From the NCBI GenBank assembly GCA_964485235.1, contig CAZAIO010000054.1:1-18176 (forward strand): a stretch of 18,176 nucleotides of DNA, given 5' to 3'. The DNA comes from CAZAIO01 sp964485235 (GTDB lineage: Bacteria > Chloroflexota > Dehalococcoidia > GIF9 > UBA5629). The notes under the pieces were generated by a model. That model was not told where the DNA came from. It saw only the letters and a list, made by a program, of their open reading frames with translations, and made no database searches. Positions 6,924 through 14,125 of this stretch are shown piece by piece. Numbering within the stretch: position 1 is the first letter of the stretch; every line of letters begins with the position of its first letter. The translations under genes were made by a program, and so were the position numbers.

Positions 6924-8168
6924 ATGAATCCTTTTCTTATAGTAATACTGGCGGCTATTTTTATAGAGTTCACGCTCACTATCATATCGGAGCTGTTGAA
7001 CTTGAAAGCGCTCAAAGTCGACCCGCCGCCGGAATTGCAGGACATTTATGCACCTGAAAAATACCGCAACTCTCAGGAATATACCCGGGTTAATACCCGA
7101 TTTAGCTTAATCACAGGCATATTTCGCGTTGCGGTTCTTCTTGCGTTCTGGTTTACCGGAGGGTTTAACCTGCTTGATCAGGCAATCAGGTCATGGGGAC
7201 TTGTCCCGATAGTAAACGGCCTTATTTATCTGGGCATTCTGATGTTTGCCTTCAGCCTTCTTATGCTCCCTTTCACCATTTACTCGACATTCGTCATTGA
7301 AGAAAAGTTCGGTTTCAACCGGACGACTATACGGACCTTTATAATGGACCACCTGAAAGCTATGGTTCTCTCTATTCTTCTCGGCGCACCGCTGCTTGCC
7401 GGTATATTAAGCCTCTTCGAATATGCCGGCGCTCTTGCATGGCTTTACTGCTGGGCAGTTATCGTCCTTTATTCCCTGATAGTCCAGTACATCGCACCGA
7501 CATGGATCATGCCCCTGTTCAATAAGTTCACGCCGATGGAACAGGGCGAACTGAGAGAGAAGATCATGCAGTATGCCGGTTCGGTCAACTTTTCTGTAAA
7601 AAATGTGTTTGTAATGGACGGTTCAAAGCGTTCCAGCAAATCGAACGCTTTTTTCACCGGATTCGGCCGCAATAAACGTATAGCCCTGTTCGATACCCTG
7701 ATCGAACGGCATACTATTCCCGAGCTCGTCGCCGTCCTGGCACATGAAATAGGACATCATAAGAAAAAACACATCGTTCAGGGAACAATAATCAGCATTT
7801 TACATACAGGACTGTTGCTATTCCTGCTCTCTGTATTCATCGACAGCCCCGGTCTGTATACGGCATTCATGATGGAACAACCGTCGGTGTATACGGGACT
7901 TCTCTTTTTCGGACTACTTTATACCCCGATAGAACTGATACTCTCGATACTGCTAAACATCGTTTCAAGAAAAAATGAATATGAAGCCGATCGTTTTGCT
8001 GCAACCACTATCGATGAACCGCAGAGCATGATAAGTGCGCTAAAAAAACTATCCGCCGATAACCTGTCTAACCTGTCACCACATCCCTTTTACGTATTTC
8101 TGAATTACTCACACCCGCCTCTATTGCAGCGCATTCGCGCTATTGAACATGCAATAATTCAACGGTGA
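6924..8168 (+). CDS. M48 family zinc metallopeptidase, Ste24/CAAX prenyl protease 1-like membrane protein
   Basis: A 414-residue integral membrane protease with the layout of the Ste24 (M48A) subfamily. There are about seven hydrophobic segments, at roughly 4-22, 62-80, 95-120, 145-165, 170-192, 285-306 and 323-346. The zinc site is VLAHEIGHHKKKH, giving H274, E275 and H278, and the third ligand comes from the EYEAD motif (E352...D356), as in the HEXXH...EXXXD arrangement of Ste24. SxSNAFFTGFG (around 238-248), a substrate-cleft signature of the family, is also present. The length matches Ste24 homologues and is clearly longer than HtpX (about 290). Bacteria generally lack CAAX protein prenylation, so a membrane-protein quality-control or peptide-processing role is more likely; this is inference. 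The start is chosen because residues 1-22 form the first membrane helix. It ends 14 nt from the convergent PfkB-family gene, with no visible terminator between. Confidence 0.92.
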   Translation: MNPFLIVILAAIFIEFTLTIISELLNLKALKVDPPPELQDIYAPEKYRNSQEYTRVNTRFSLITGIFRVAVLLAFWFTGGFNLLDQAIRSWGLVPIVNGLIYLGILMFAFSLLMLPFTIYSTFVIEEKFGFNRTTIRTFIMDHLKAMVLSILLGAPLLAGILSLFEYAGALAWLYCWAVIVLYSLIVQYIAPTWIMPLFNKFTPMEQGELREKIMQYAGSVNFSVKNVFVMDGSKRSSKSNAFFTGFGRNKRIALFDTLIERHTIPELVAVLAHEIGHHKKKHIVQGTIISILHTGLLLFLLSVFIDSPGLYTAFMMEQPSVYTGLLFFGLLYTPIELILSILLNIVSRKNEYEADRFAATTIDEPQSMISALKKLSADNLSNLSPHPFYVFLNYSHPPLLQRIRAIEHAIIQR

Positions 8169-8182
8169 TTATGAGACCAACT

Positions 8183-9112
8183 TTAAAGAACGGTGACCTC
8201 TACCAGCGGTAAAAGCTTTTCCACATCCTCACGATGGCATAGCTCGGTTCCCGGAGTTAACGCAGTTGCAGTACCCGCTGCTACAGCCAGCCGGGCAGCC
8301 TCTTCGAGATTATCTCCGCGACTTAATTTTAGAAGCAGTCCGGCTATTGCGGAATCGCCCGCACCTACGGTACTGCTAACATTAACCGGTGCAGATACCG
8401 CTTTCAACATCTTCTTTCCGTCGGACACAATAACGCCCTCTTTGCCCCGGGAAATCATTACCACTTCGATCCCTCTGGAAAGTAACGATTCCACTGCACC
8501 TATTAAACTCGCCTCATCGTTGAGCTTTTTGCCGAGTAATTCCTGGGCTTCATGGACATTCGGTTTAATAACGCTCGGGACAGCTTTTATTCCTTCTTTC
8601 AGCCAATCGCCGTCACAATCAAGTACGGTTTTCACACCTTCCTCTTTTGCCATTTCGATTAACGTGCTGTAAATGGTAGGCGGAATACCCGGCGGCACGC
8701 TTCCGGCAAAGACAAAGAAATCAGGTTTTAGTTTTATCGATCGCAGTTTGTTTATCAGGTTGTCCAGTTCATTACCGGTTATACGCGGTCCCGGTGCATC
8801 GATACGTGTCTGACGGCGCGTCTCGGTATTCGTAATAATTAAATTACTCCGTATCTCTCCTTCTATCGGAGTAAAATCAAAGGGTACTCCCTGCTTCCGC
8901 AGGAGCTGTCCCAGAACTTCGCCTTCTACTCCTCCGTTGAAACCATACGCAACCGTATCGTAGTCAAGCTCATGGAGGACTCGTGAGACGTTAATGCCCT
9001 TGCCACCAGGGTCCCGCTGCAGATTTGTCCAGCGATTGGCCTCGTCCAGTACAAGACGTTTAACGGTAATAGTTTTATCCAGACTGGGATTCAATGTCAC
9101 AGTAGCAATCAT
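8183..9112 (-). CDS. PfkB-family sugar-phosphate kinase (1-phosphofructokinase / tagatose-6-phosphate kinase type)
   Basis: A 309-residue ribokinase-fold kinase, typical length for FruK/LacC/PfkB. The N-terminal TLNPSLDKT motif and PGGKGINVSRVL (35-46) belong to the hexose-phosphate kinase branch. KPNxxE (183-188) and the C-terminal TVGAGDSAIAG, with catalytic D253 in GAGD, complete the ATP/phospho-transfer site. Sequence alone does not separate fructose-1-phosphate, fructose-6-phosphate and tagatose-6-phosphate as substrates. Its partner in the operon is a LacD-type aldolase that acts on 1,6-bisphosphates, so 6-phosphofructokinase or tagatose-6-phosphate kinase activity fits better than 1-phosphofructokinase alone. 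The ATG overlaps the stop codon of pyruvate kinase in an ATGA (9109-9112), indicating translational coupling. A GGAG site (plus-strand 9121-9124) is eight bases upstream. Confidence 0.9.
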   Translation of the reverse strand: MIATVTLNPSLDKTITVKRLVLDEANRWTNLQRDPGGKGINVSRVLHELDYDTVAYGFNGGVEGEVLGQLLRKQGVPFDFTPIEGEIRSNLIITNTETRRQTRIDAPGPRITGNELDNLINKLRSIKLKPDFFVFAGSVPPGIPPTIYSTLIEMAKEEGVKTVLDCDGDWLKEGIKAVPSVIKPNVHEAQELLGKKLNDEASLIGAVESLLSRGIEVVMISRGKEGVIVSDGKKMLKAVSAPVNVSSTVGAGDSAIAGLLLKLSRGDNLEEAARLAVAAGTATALTPGTELCHREDVEKLLPLVEVTVL

Positions 9113-10554
9113 TCAATTCGCTCCACTTTTACTAGATTTGTGCTGCCTGCCACCCCGATCGGTACACCACCTGTAATGACAATAATATCTCCTTTTATCG
9201 CTATTCCGGACTCTTGGGCAATCATTGAGCCCTGAGCGAATAATTCAGCTATTTTTGATACTGCCGTTACCTTATATGCCCGGACTCCCCATGACAACGA
9301 GAGCTGCCTGCGAGTCTCGTTTCTCGTTGTAGTAGCCAGTACAGGCACCTCCGATCTGTATTTGGATACACGGCGAGCGGTACTCCCCGAAGAGGTGAAT
9401 GCAATAATAGCTACCGCCCCGATTTGCTGCGCTATATGGCAGGCAGAATAGCTTATCGCATCATCTGTCTCAGGCTTCAGGTCTTTGCCCTTATTAATTA
9501 ACAACTCTTTATACGGCAAATATGCCTCCGCCTCCAGAGCAACCTTTGTCATCATCGCCACAGCTTCAACAGGGTAACTTCCTATCGCCGTCTCCTGAGA
9601 AAGCATGATAGCATCAGTGCCGTCGAAAATAGCATTGGCAACGTCGGTAACTTCAGCACGTGTAGGACGGGATGCATGCACCATCGATTCCAGCATCTGT
9701 GTAGCGACGATAACCGGTTTCCCCAGTTGATTGCATTTACGTATAATCTCTTTCTGTACGACGGGGATATCTTCAATCGGGATCTCAATACCAAGGTCAC
9801 CTCGCGCTACCATTGCACCGTCGGCTGCATCCAGTATCCCTTCAAGATTGTCCAGAGCCTCGCGTCTTTCTATTTTCGCGATCAACATGATATCTGCAGC
9901 CTTCTCACGCAAGAAATTCCTCACGGCTATAATATCATTAGCATCTTTTACAAATGAGAGGGCAATAAAATCAACCTTATGCTCAACACCGAATTCAAGG
10001 TGCTGCCAGTCTACATCCGTCATAGGGTTGACCTTCCTCGCCATCTGAGGGACATTTATACCCCTGTGATCTCGAAGCAACGCGCCGACTATGACCTTAC
10101 ATCGTATATCCGTATTGTCTATTGAGACAACTTCGAGTTTAATGATCCCGTCATCAAGATAGATAAGATCACCGAGTTTCACGTTCATAGGCAGATCAGC
10201 CCAGTCTATACTTACCTGTTTCCTGTCCCCGAGTACCTGTCTGGTTGTGAGTACAAAATGACTGCCTTCCTCTAACTGGACTACGCCATCCTTTACTGCG
10301 CCTGTCCTGTCTTTCGGACCCGGCAGGTCCTGCAACAACGCTACGGGTTTTCGCATATCTTTCGCGACTCTCCGTATCGTATCGATATCCCGTGCATGCT
10401 CTTCATAAGTGCCGTGCGAGAAATTAATGCGGGCGACATCCATTCCTGCTTTAATCAAAGCACGTATACGGGACGCAGTATGACTGCTCGGCCCTATAGT
10501 ACACACTATCTTCGTTTTTCTTGTTTCAACCAACGATTTCGATGACGTATTCAT
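9109..10554 (-). CDS. pyk: Pyruvate kinase
   Basis: Converts phosphoenolpyruvate and ADP to pyruvate and ATP, the last step of glycolysis. The 481 residues match the usual length without a C-terminal PEP-utiliser extension. Visible signatures are KTKIVCTIGPSS (13-24), VARINFSHG (40-48, with R42, N44 and H47), AKIERREA with catalytic K227 and metal ligand E229, and MVARGDLGIEI with D253. VATQMLESM and RPTRAEVTDVANA belong to the substrate and nucleotide region. Two signatures differ from the textbook form: GPKDRTG (79-85) instead of GPKIRxG, and MLSQETA (317-323) instead of MLSGETA. The rest is so well conserved that activity is likely. The C-terminal domain (about 355-481) ends in an ITGGVPIGVAGSTN loop, an allosteric-site region in this family. 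It starts two bases after the aldolase stop, without a clear ribosome site, and overlaps the PfkB-family gene by four bases. Confidence 0.96.
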   Translation of the reverse strand: MNTSSKSLVETRKTKIVCTIGPSSHTASRIRALIKAGMDVARINFSHGTYEEHARDIDTIRRVAKDMRKPVALLQDLPGPKDRTGAVKDGVVQLEEGSHFVLTTRQVLGDRKQVSIDWADLPMNVKLGDLIYLDDGIIKLEVVSIDNTDIRCKVIVGALLRDHRGINVPQMARKVNPMTDVDWQHLEFGVEHKVDFIALSFVKDANDIIAVRNFLREKAADIMLIAKIERREALDNLEGILDAADGAMVARGDLGIEIPIEDIPVVQKEIIRKCNQLGKPVIVATQMLESMVHASRPTRAEVTDVANAIFDGTDAIMLSQETAIGSYPVEAVAMMTKVALEAEAYLPYKELLINKGKDLKPETDDAISYSACHIAQQIGAVAIIAFTSSGSTARRVSKYRSEVPVLATTTRNETRRQLSLSWGVRAYKVTAVSKIAELFAQGSMIAQESGIAIKGDIIVITGGVPIGVAGSTNLVKVERIE

Positions 10555-10556
10555 AA

Positions 10557-11552
10557 TTAGTAAGTTTTATACCAGTCCTCACCAATCGATGTGAGTGCGC
10601 TCTCCTTCAATCCATATTTACGATACCACGGAACGGCATACTTTGCTGCAATTTCCACAAGTCCCTGCAGGCGGTCTGCTACCGTCGTATTCAAGAAATT
10701 GACACGGTCTTTAGTATCTTTTATCTGCAATGCCTCCTGCCATATGGCCCGTCCTCCGACAAAACCGGAGGCACCTGTCTGGCAGGCAATGGCAACCTGC
10801 TTGCAGAATGTATCATAGTCTACACCTGCGCTCAGCAATACCCACGGGACCTGCGATGCCTCATTGAGCCTGAAACATATTTCCCTGAGCTTCCCTTCGT
10901 CTTTTTCATAATTCATATCGGCGGGAAATTCGGTCTTTAATATATCGATCGGATATGCAGTTATCCGGCGGGCATTTTCTATTACCAGCTCCGGTTTCTC
11001 AGCGGCAAATTCATTTGTACCCGCTTTCTGCCCGTCTACCGGGTAGCTCACCGGTTCGACGAGAAAAGGGATGTCATAGGTCCGGCATTCACCGGCTAAA
11101 CGCTGTACCAATTCCATCTGTGTACGCGTGATATCGCCGAGGTCATGGCGAAAATAGACGAGAATTTTTACCCCCGAAGCGCCTATACGTTTTATTTTCT
11201 CCACGCTCCATCCATCCAGTAACGTCGTAATACGTCCCCCGGGCCCGGTCTCATAACCGGTAGCTTCGACACTCACCAGCAGGCCCACACTTCCCGGAAG
11301 TACGGATGATGCAATACATTGGGCAGCGCCGTAGTTCGGGTCAAGCAACACAGCACTGGAATAATGTACTGCTATTGCGCAAAGCTCCATTTTCATTGCC
11401 ACCATATCCTGATAATCGGCTTTAATCGACAGCCCTTTTTCCATCATTTTTTTCAATGAACCCCTGTGGTCGATTGCGCAAATCGTAAAAATCCCCTCAT
11501 CATTCGACATCTGTTGAAGTCCGCGTATTTTCCCGATTCCCGATTCTAACAT
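10557..11552 (-). CDS. lacD: LacD-type class I tagatose/fructose-1,6-bisphosphate aldolase
   Basis: A 331-residue TIM-barrel aldolase of the LacD group, which cleaves tagatose-1,6-bisphosphate to dihydroxyacetone phosphate and glyceraldehyde-3-phosphate. Known LacD enzymes tolerate fructose-1,6-bisphosphate as well. Early signatures are CAIDHRGS (25-32) and LLDPNYG (69-75). The lysines expected in the Schiff-base site are K129 (GASGVKILVYF) and K206 (DILKTEFP). VEPVSYP and the LLSAGVDYDTF loop (239-249) also match the group. It is the first gene of an operon with pyruvate kinase and a PfkB-family kinase. I see no galactose or tagatose uptake genes, so it may serve as the glycolytic fructose-bisphosphate aldolase; the physiological substrate is inference. 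A strong AAGGAG site (plus-strand 11561-11566) is eight bases before the ATG, and a good promoter lies further upstream. Confidence 0.88.
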   Translation of the reverse strand: MLESGIGKIRGLQQMSNDEGIFTICAIDHRGSLKKMMEKGLSIKADYQDMVAMKMELCAIAVHYSSAVLLDPNYGAAQCIASSVLPGSVGLLVSVEATGYETGPGGRITTLLDGWSVEKIKRIGASGVKILVYFRHDLGDITRTQMELVQRLAGECRTYDIPFLVEPVSYPVDGQKAGTNEFAAEKPELVIENARRITAYPIDILKTEFPADMNYEKDEGKLREICFRLNEASQVPWVLLSAGVDYDTFCKQVAIACQTGASGFVGGRAIWQEALQIKDTKDRVNFLNTTVADRLQGLVEIAAKYAVPWYRKYGLKESALTSIGEDWYKTY

Positions 11553-11596
11553 TATGACTTCTCCTTCATCCGCTAGTTTTATTGCATATAAGAAAA

Positions 11597-11625
11597 ACTA
11601 TATCCTGTTAAAAGCTATTTATCAA
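11597..11625 (-). promoter_or_regulatory. Sigma-70-type promoter of the lacD-pyk-pfkB operon
   Basis: On the minus strand, TTGATA (plus 11620-11625) and TATAGT (plus 11597-11602) are separated by exactly 17 bp, each with five of six consensus bases. Initiation near 11590 would give a leader of roughly 38 nt that includes the AAGGAG ribosome site. This is the best promoter in the window. Confidence 0.65.
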
Positions 11626-11641
11626 GTCCTTTCTCTTGATA
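11620..11641. promoter_or_regulatory. Inverted repeat overlapping the -35 box of the lacD operon promoter, candidate operator
   Basis: TATCAAG (11620-11626) and CTTGATA (11635-11641) are perfect 7-bp arms separated by eight bases. The left arm contains the minus-strand -35 box. Binding of a dimeric regulator here would block RNA polymerase, so repression of the glycolytic operon is plausible. No regulator gene is adjacent. Confidence 0.4.
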
Positions 11642-11709
11642 TAAACTACGATATTTACTGCCTGTCGAAGGTTTTTTCTCTACTTCATTTAAATTACTAA
11701 GAAGGTATT

Positions 11710-11738
11710 TTGTGTTAGAATAAACACTAACTTATAAA
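11710..11738 (+). promoter_or_regulatory. Candidate promoter of corA, with a short inverted repeat in the spacer
   Basis: TTGTGT (11710-11715) and TATAAA (11733-11738) are separated by 17 bp. The -10 box ends 15 nt before the corA ATG, so the leader would be about eight nucleotides. GTTAG (11714-11718) and CTAAC (11727-11731) form an inverted repeat with an 8-bp gap, mostly inside the spacer, and could be an operator. Confidence 0.5.
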
Positions 11739-11753
11739 TACGGAATAAATTTC

Positions 11754-12707
11754 ATGGCAACTGTCGACAATACGGAAAATGTGAATGTAGAGACTGTAAG
11801 CGCAGGAAAGCTTACATGGTACTACATTGATAAACCAACCATTAAAGAGGTGGACTATCTATCCAAATCGTTCCATTTTCATCCTCTGGACCTGGACGAT
11901 GTGCTGAGTCGCGTACAGCGTCCGAAAATAGATGAATATGAGGACCACCTCTTTATCGTAATGCATTTTCCGGTTTTCAATAAAGAGAACAGGGTCACTA
12001 CGGCAAGCGAAGTAAACATTTTTATCGGAGAAAACTACGTAGTTACCGTAGACTGCCGTGGCGACCTTAAACCGCTGGCGAAGTTCTTTAAGGAATGTCA
12101 GATCAATGATGAAATACGGGCCAATTTTTTAAGCTACAGCTCCGGCTATTTGCTCTACCATATACTGGACAGGCTGGTAAACTATTGTTTCCCTATTGTA
12201 AACAAGCTTACGGACAACATCGATAAAATCGAAGATCTTATCTTCACAAGGACAGTCCCTGAAACGGTAAGGGAGATTTCGCTGATCCGCCGTGACCTTA
12301 TCTCCTTCCGCCGTGTAATACACCCTCAGATAAGCGTTGTAGAAGCGCTGGAAAATGAAGACTATCCTTTTCTAAAGGAAGACCAGGAGATATACTTCGG
12401 CGATATCGCGGACCACACCAACAAGATATGGGATGCGCTGGAAGACTGTAAAGAAGTGGTCGACGGCCTCGCCGAGACCAGTAACTGGCTCACTTCACAC
12501 AGAATACAGGAGATCATGCGCGTACTGACTATTCTCACCGCAATCCTGGCACCGGGCACACTCATCGCGAGCATCTATGGTATGAATGTGCCATTGTTCG
12601 GCAGCACGGAAAACGGCAGTCTGATACCAATGTCGATCATCCTGTTTATTATCCTCGCTATTGCGTTGCTTATGTACTTTCTGTTCAGACGCAGGCACTG
12701 GTTATAA
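11754..12707 (+). CDS. corA: CorA-family magnesium/divalent cation transporter
   Basis: A 317-residue CorA-type channel, normal length. The large N-terminal cytoplasmic domain (about 1-250) contains the long charged helices before the pore. The first membrane helix (about 257-275) leads straight into YGMN (275-278), the invariant ion-selectivity signature. A short extracellular loop with acidic E286 and the second membrane helix (about 291-311) follow, and the protein ends in the basic tail FRRRHWL. CorA proteins form pentamers in the cytoplasmic membrane and import Mg2+, and in some relatives Co2+, Ni2+ or Zn2+; the ion is not fixed by sequence. There is no convincing Shine-Dalgarno site before the ATG, which agrees with the short leader predicted from its promoter. 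The stop codon is followed after one base by the YhhQ-family gene. Confidence 0.95.
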   Translation: MATVDNTENVNVETVSAGKLTWYYIDKPTIKEVDYLSKSFHFHPLDLDDVLSRVQRPKIDEYEDHLFIVMHFPVFNKENRVTTASEVNIFIGENYVVTVDCRGDLKPLAKFFKECQINDEIRANFLSYSSGYLLYHILDRLVNYCFPIVNKLTDNIDKIEDLIFTRTVPETVREISLIRRDLISFRRVIHPQISVVEALENEDYPFLKEDQEIYFGDIADHTNKIWDALEDCKEVVDGLAETSNWLTSHRIQEIMRVLTILTAILAPGTLIASIYGMNVPLFGSTENGSLIPMSIILFIILAIALLMYFLFRRRHWL

Positions 12708-12708
12708 T

Positions 12709-13407
12709 ATGACATCGACATCCGGCTCACAACACAGCACAAATATTTCCTACAGGTTTGTAGTAATCGCCGCTTTATTTGTTACCTGTCTCATTACCGG
12801 GAACATTCTGATAGTCAAGCAGGTCAGCATAGGCCCGTTTGCCTTACCGGCAGGAATAATCATCTTCCCGTTAAGCTATATAATCGGAGACATATTGACC
12901 GAAGTATACGGTTACAAGAAAGCGCGAAGTATTATATGGCTGGGGTTCCTGTGCAATCTTATTGCAGTTATAGCATTCTGGATCGGAGGAATTCTCCCTT
13001 CCGCGTCTACCTTTGAGGCACAAAGTGCGTACGATCGGATACTGGGTAGTACTCCAAGATTTCTCCTCGCATCATTTGTGGCATATGTAGCCGGGGAGTT
13101 CTCCAACTCATATGTACTCGCGAAAATGAAGATCGCCACGAAGGGCAGATGGCTCTGGAGCAGGACTATCGGCTCGACAATAATAGGCCAGGGAATAGAC
13201 AGCGTCATCGCGCTATCTATAGCATTTGCCGGCGTACTTCCTACACAAGCACTCCTTATTATGATCCTGAGCCACTGGCTCGCAAAGACAATATATGAAA
13301 CACTGGCGACCCCGATAACCTACATGGTTGTTGCCTATTTCAAAGATAAAGAGCACAGCGATGTGTACGATTTCAATACAAACTTCAACCCTCTCCATAT
13401 AAACTAA
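12709..13407 (+). CDS. YhhQ-family queuosine precursor transporter
   Basis: A 232-residue membrane protein with about six hydrophobic segments. Family signatures are FPLSYIIGDILTEVYGYKKAR (53-73), in which an acidic pair (D61, E65) sits beside a membrane helix, and GEFSNSYVLAKMK (129-141), SRTIGSTIIGQGIDS (151-165). E. coli YhhQ imports preQ0/preQ1, the precursors of the tRNA-modified base queuosine, so salvage of these bases from outside is the likely role. I see no queuosine synthesis genes in the window. The ATG at 12709 is chosen over an upstream TTG at 12661, which would add 16 residues inside corA without resembling the family. The start is one base after the corA stop and lacks a clear ribosome site, so translation is probably coupled. 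Confidence 0.88.
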   Translation: MTSTSGSQHSTNISYRFVVIAALFVTCLITGNILIVKQVSIGPFALPAGIIIFPLSYIIGDILTEVYGYKKARSIIWLGFLCNLIAVIAFWIGGILPSASTFEAQSAYDRILGSTPRFLLASFVAYVAGEFSNSYVLAKMKIATKGRWLWSRTIGSTIIGQGIDSVIALSIAFAGVLPTQALLIMILSHWLAKTIYETLATPITYMVVAYFKDKEHSDVYDFNTNFNPLHIN

Positions 13408-13430
13408 CAGACCGGAAGTAAGTGGTTACA

Positions 13431-13937
13431 ATGGATATCAGGTTCATTGTCGATATCAATGCCGGAAAACTCGCAAAATGGTTACGCATCATGGGATACG
13501 ATGCGTTGTTATTCCGGGACAAAGATGACGGGGATATGGTCAGAATTGCCCTCAAGGAAAAAAGGACCATTCTCACAAAAGATACAGGCATATTGAAACG
13601 GAGGCTTATTACCAGCGGTACGTTGAAAGCCATCCTTGTTGAAGGAGAAGACCCCGAACTACAGATTCAACAGATCGTGAACGAGCTCGGCCTCGATTAC
13701 CACTACAGTCCGTTCTCGCTCTGTCTGGAATGCAATGAGAGGCTTCTGGAAAAAAGCAGGGACGAAGTTCAGGGCATAGTCCCTCCTCATGTGTACAAGA
13801 CATTCAAATATTATATGCAATGCCCGGTATGCCGTCGTATTTACTGGCGCGGGACCCACTGGGAAGCCATGCAAGAAAAGCTCGACGAATTTTCAGCAAA
13901 CAAAAGACCTTATGGTCCTGAATCGAACAGCAAGTAA
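13431..13937 (+). CDS. Mut7-C RNase domain protein (PIN-like fold plus zinc ribbon)
   Basis: A 168-residue protein matching the Mut7-C domain. The N-terminal part (1-85) is PIN-like, with FIVDINAGKLAKWLRIMGYD (5-24) and ILTKDTGI (47-54); D8 and D51 are candidate metal-binding acids. The C-terminal zinc ribbon has C98-x2-C101 and C131-x2-C134, followed by RRIYWRGTHWEAM, a hallmark of the family. A nuclease role is proposed for this fold; the substrate in bacteria is unknown to me. The ATG at 13431 was preferred to an in-frame GTG at 13422: GGAAG (13414-13418) and AAGTGG (13420-13425) both lie upstream, and MDIRFIVD is the natural start of the first strand. It follows the YhhQ-family gene by 23 nt, so it likely shares the corA transcript. 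Confidence 0.85.
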   Translation: MDIRFIVDINAGKLAKWLRIMGYDALLFRDKDDGDMVRIALKEKRTILTKDTGILKRRLITSGTLKAILVEGEDPELQIQQIVNELGLDYHYSPFSLCLECNERLLEKSRDEVQGIVPPHVYKTFKYYMQCPVCRRIYWRGTHWEAMQEKLDEFSANKRPYGPESNSK

Positions 13938-14004
13938 ATATTCTTCGCTTCCCCTGTATTTCCATCTTTCCGGCTATTCAGCTAAACATGCCGCTTAACG
14001 GGCA

Positions 14005-14048
14005 GTGACAGGCAGTTGAAACTAATGCTATACTTACTCGTATATAAT
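14005..14048 (+). promoter_or_regulatory. Promoter region of coaX with two overlapping candidates
   Basis: GTGACA (14005-14010) pairs with TATACT (14029-14034) at 18 bp. A second possibility is TTGAAA (14016-14021) with TATATA (14041-14046) at 19 bp, or the perfect TATAAT at 14043-14048 at 21 bp. Either would start a transcript about 70-85 nt before the ATG. Sequence alone cannot choose between them. No terminator for the preceding gene is visible in this 188-nt gap. Confidence 0.35.
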
Positions 14049-14125
14049 TGGTAAGGAAATATTACTCCTGCTGCCGGAAATTTGTTATGCACACTGGTAA
14101 ATAAAGGGGGGGATATTAAAAAAAC

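Noticed and set aside
12661..12708. Extended start (TTG) for the YhhQ-family gene, adding 16 residues inside corA
   Set aside because: The extra residues are cysteine-rich, out of character for the family and read through the last corA membrane codons in another frame; ATG 12709 follows the corA stop by one base.
13422..13430. GTG start for the Mut7-C gene
   Set aside because: It adds only three residues; ATG 13431 gives the natural family N-terminus and also has purine-rich sequence upstream.
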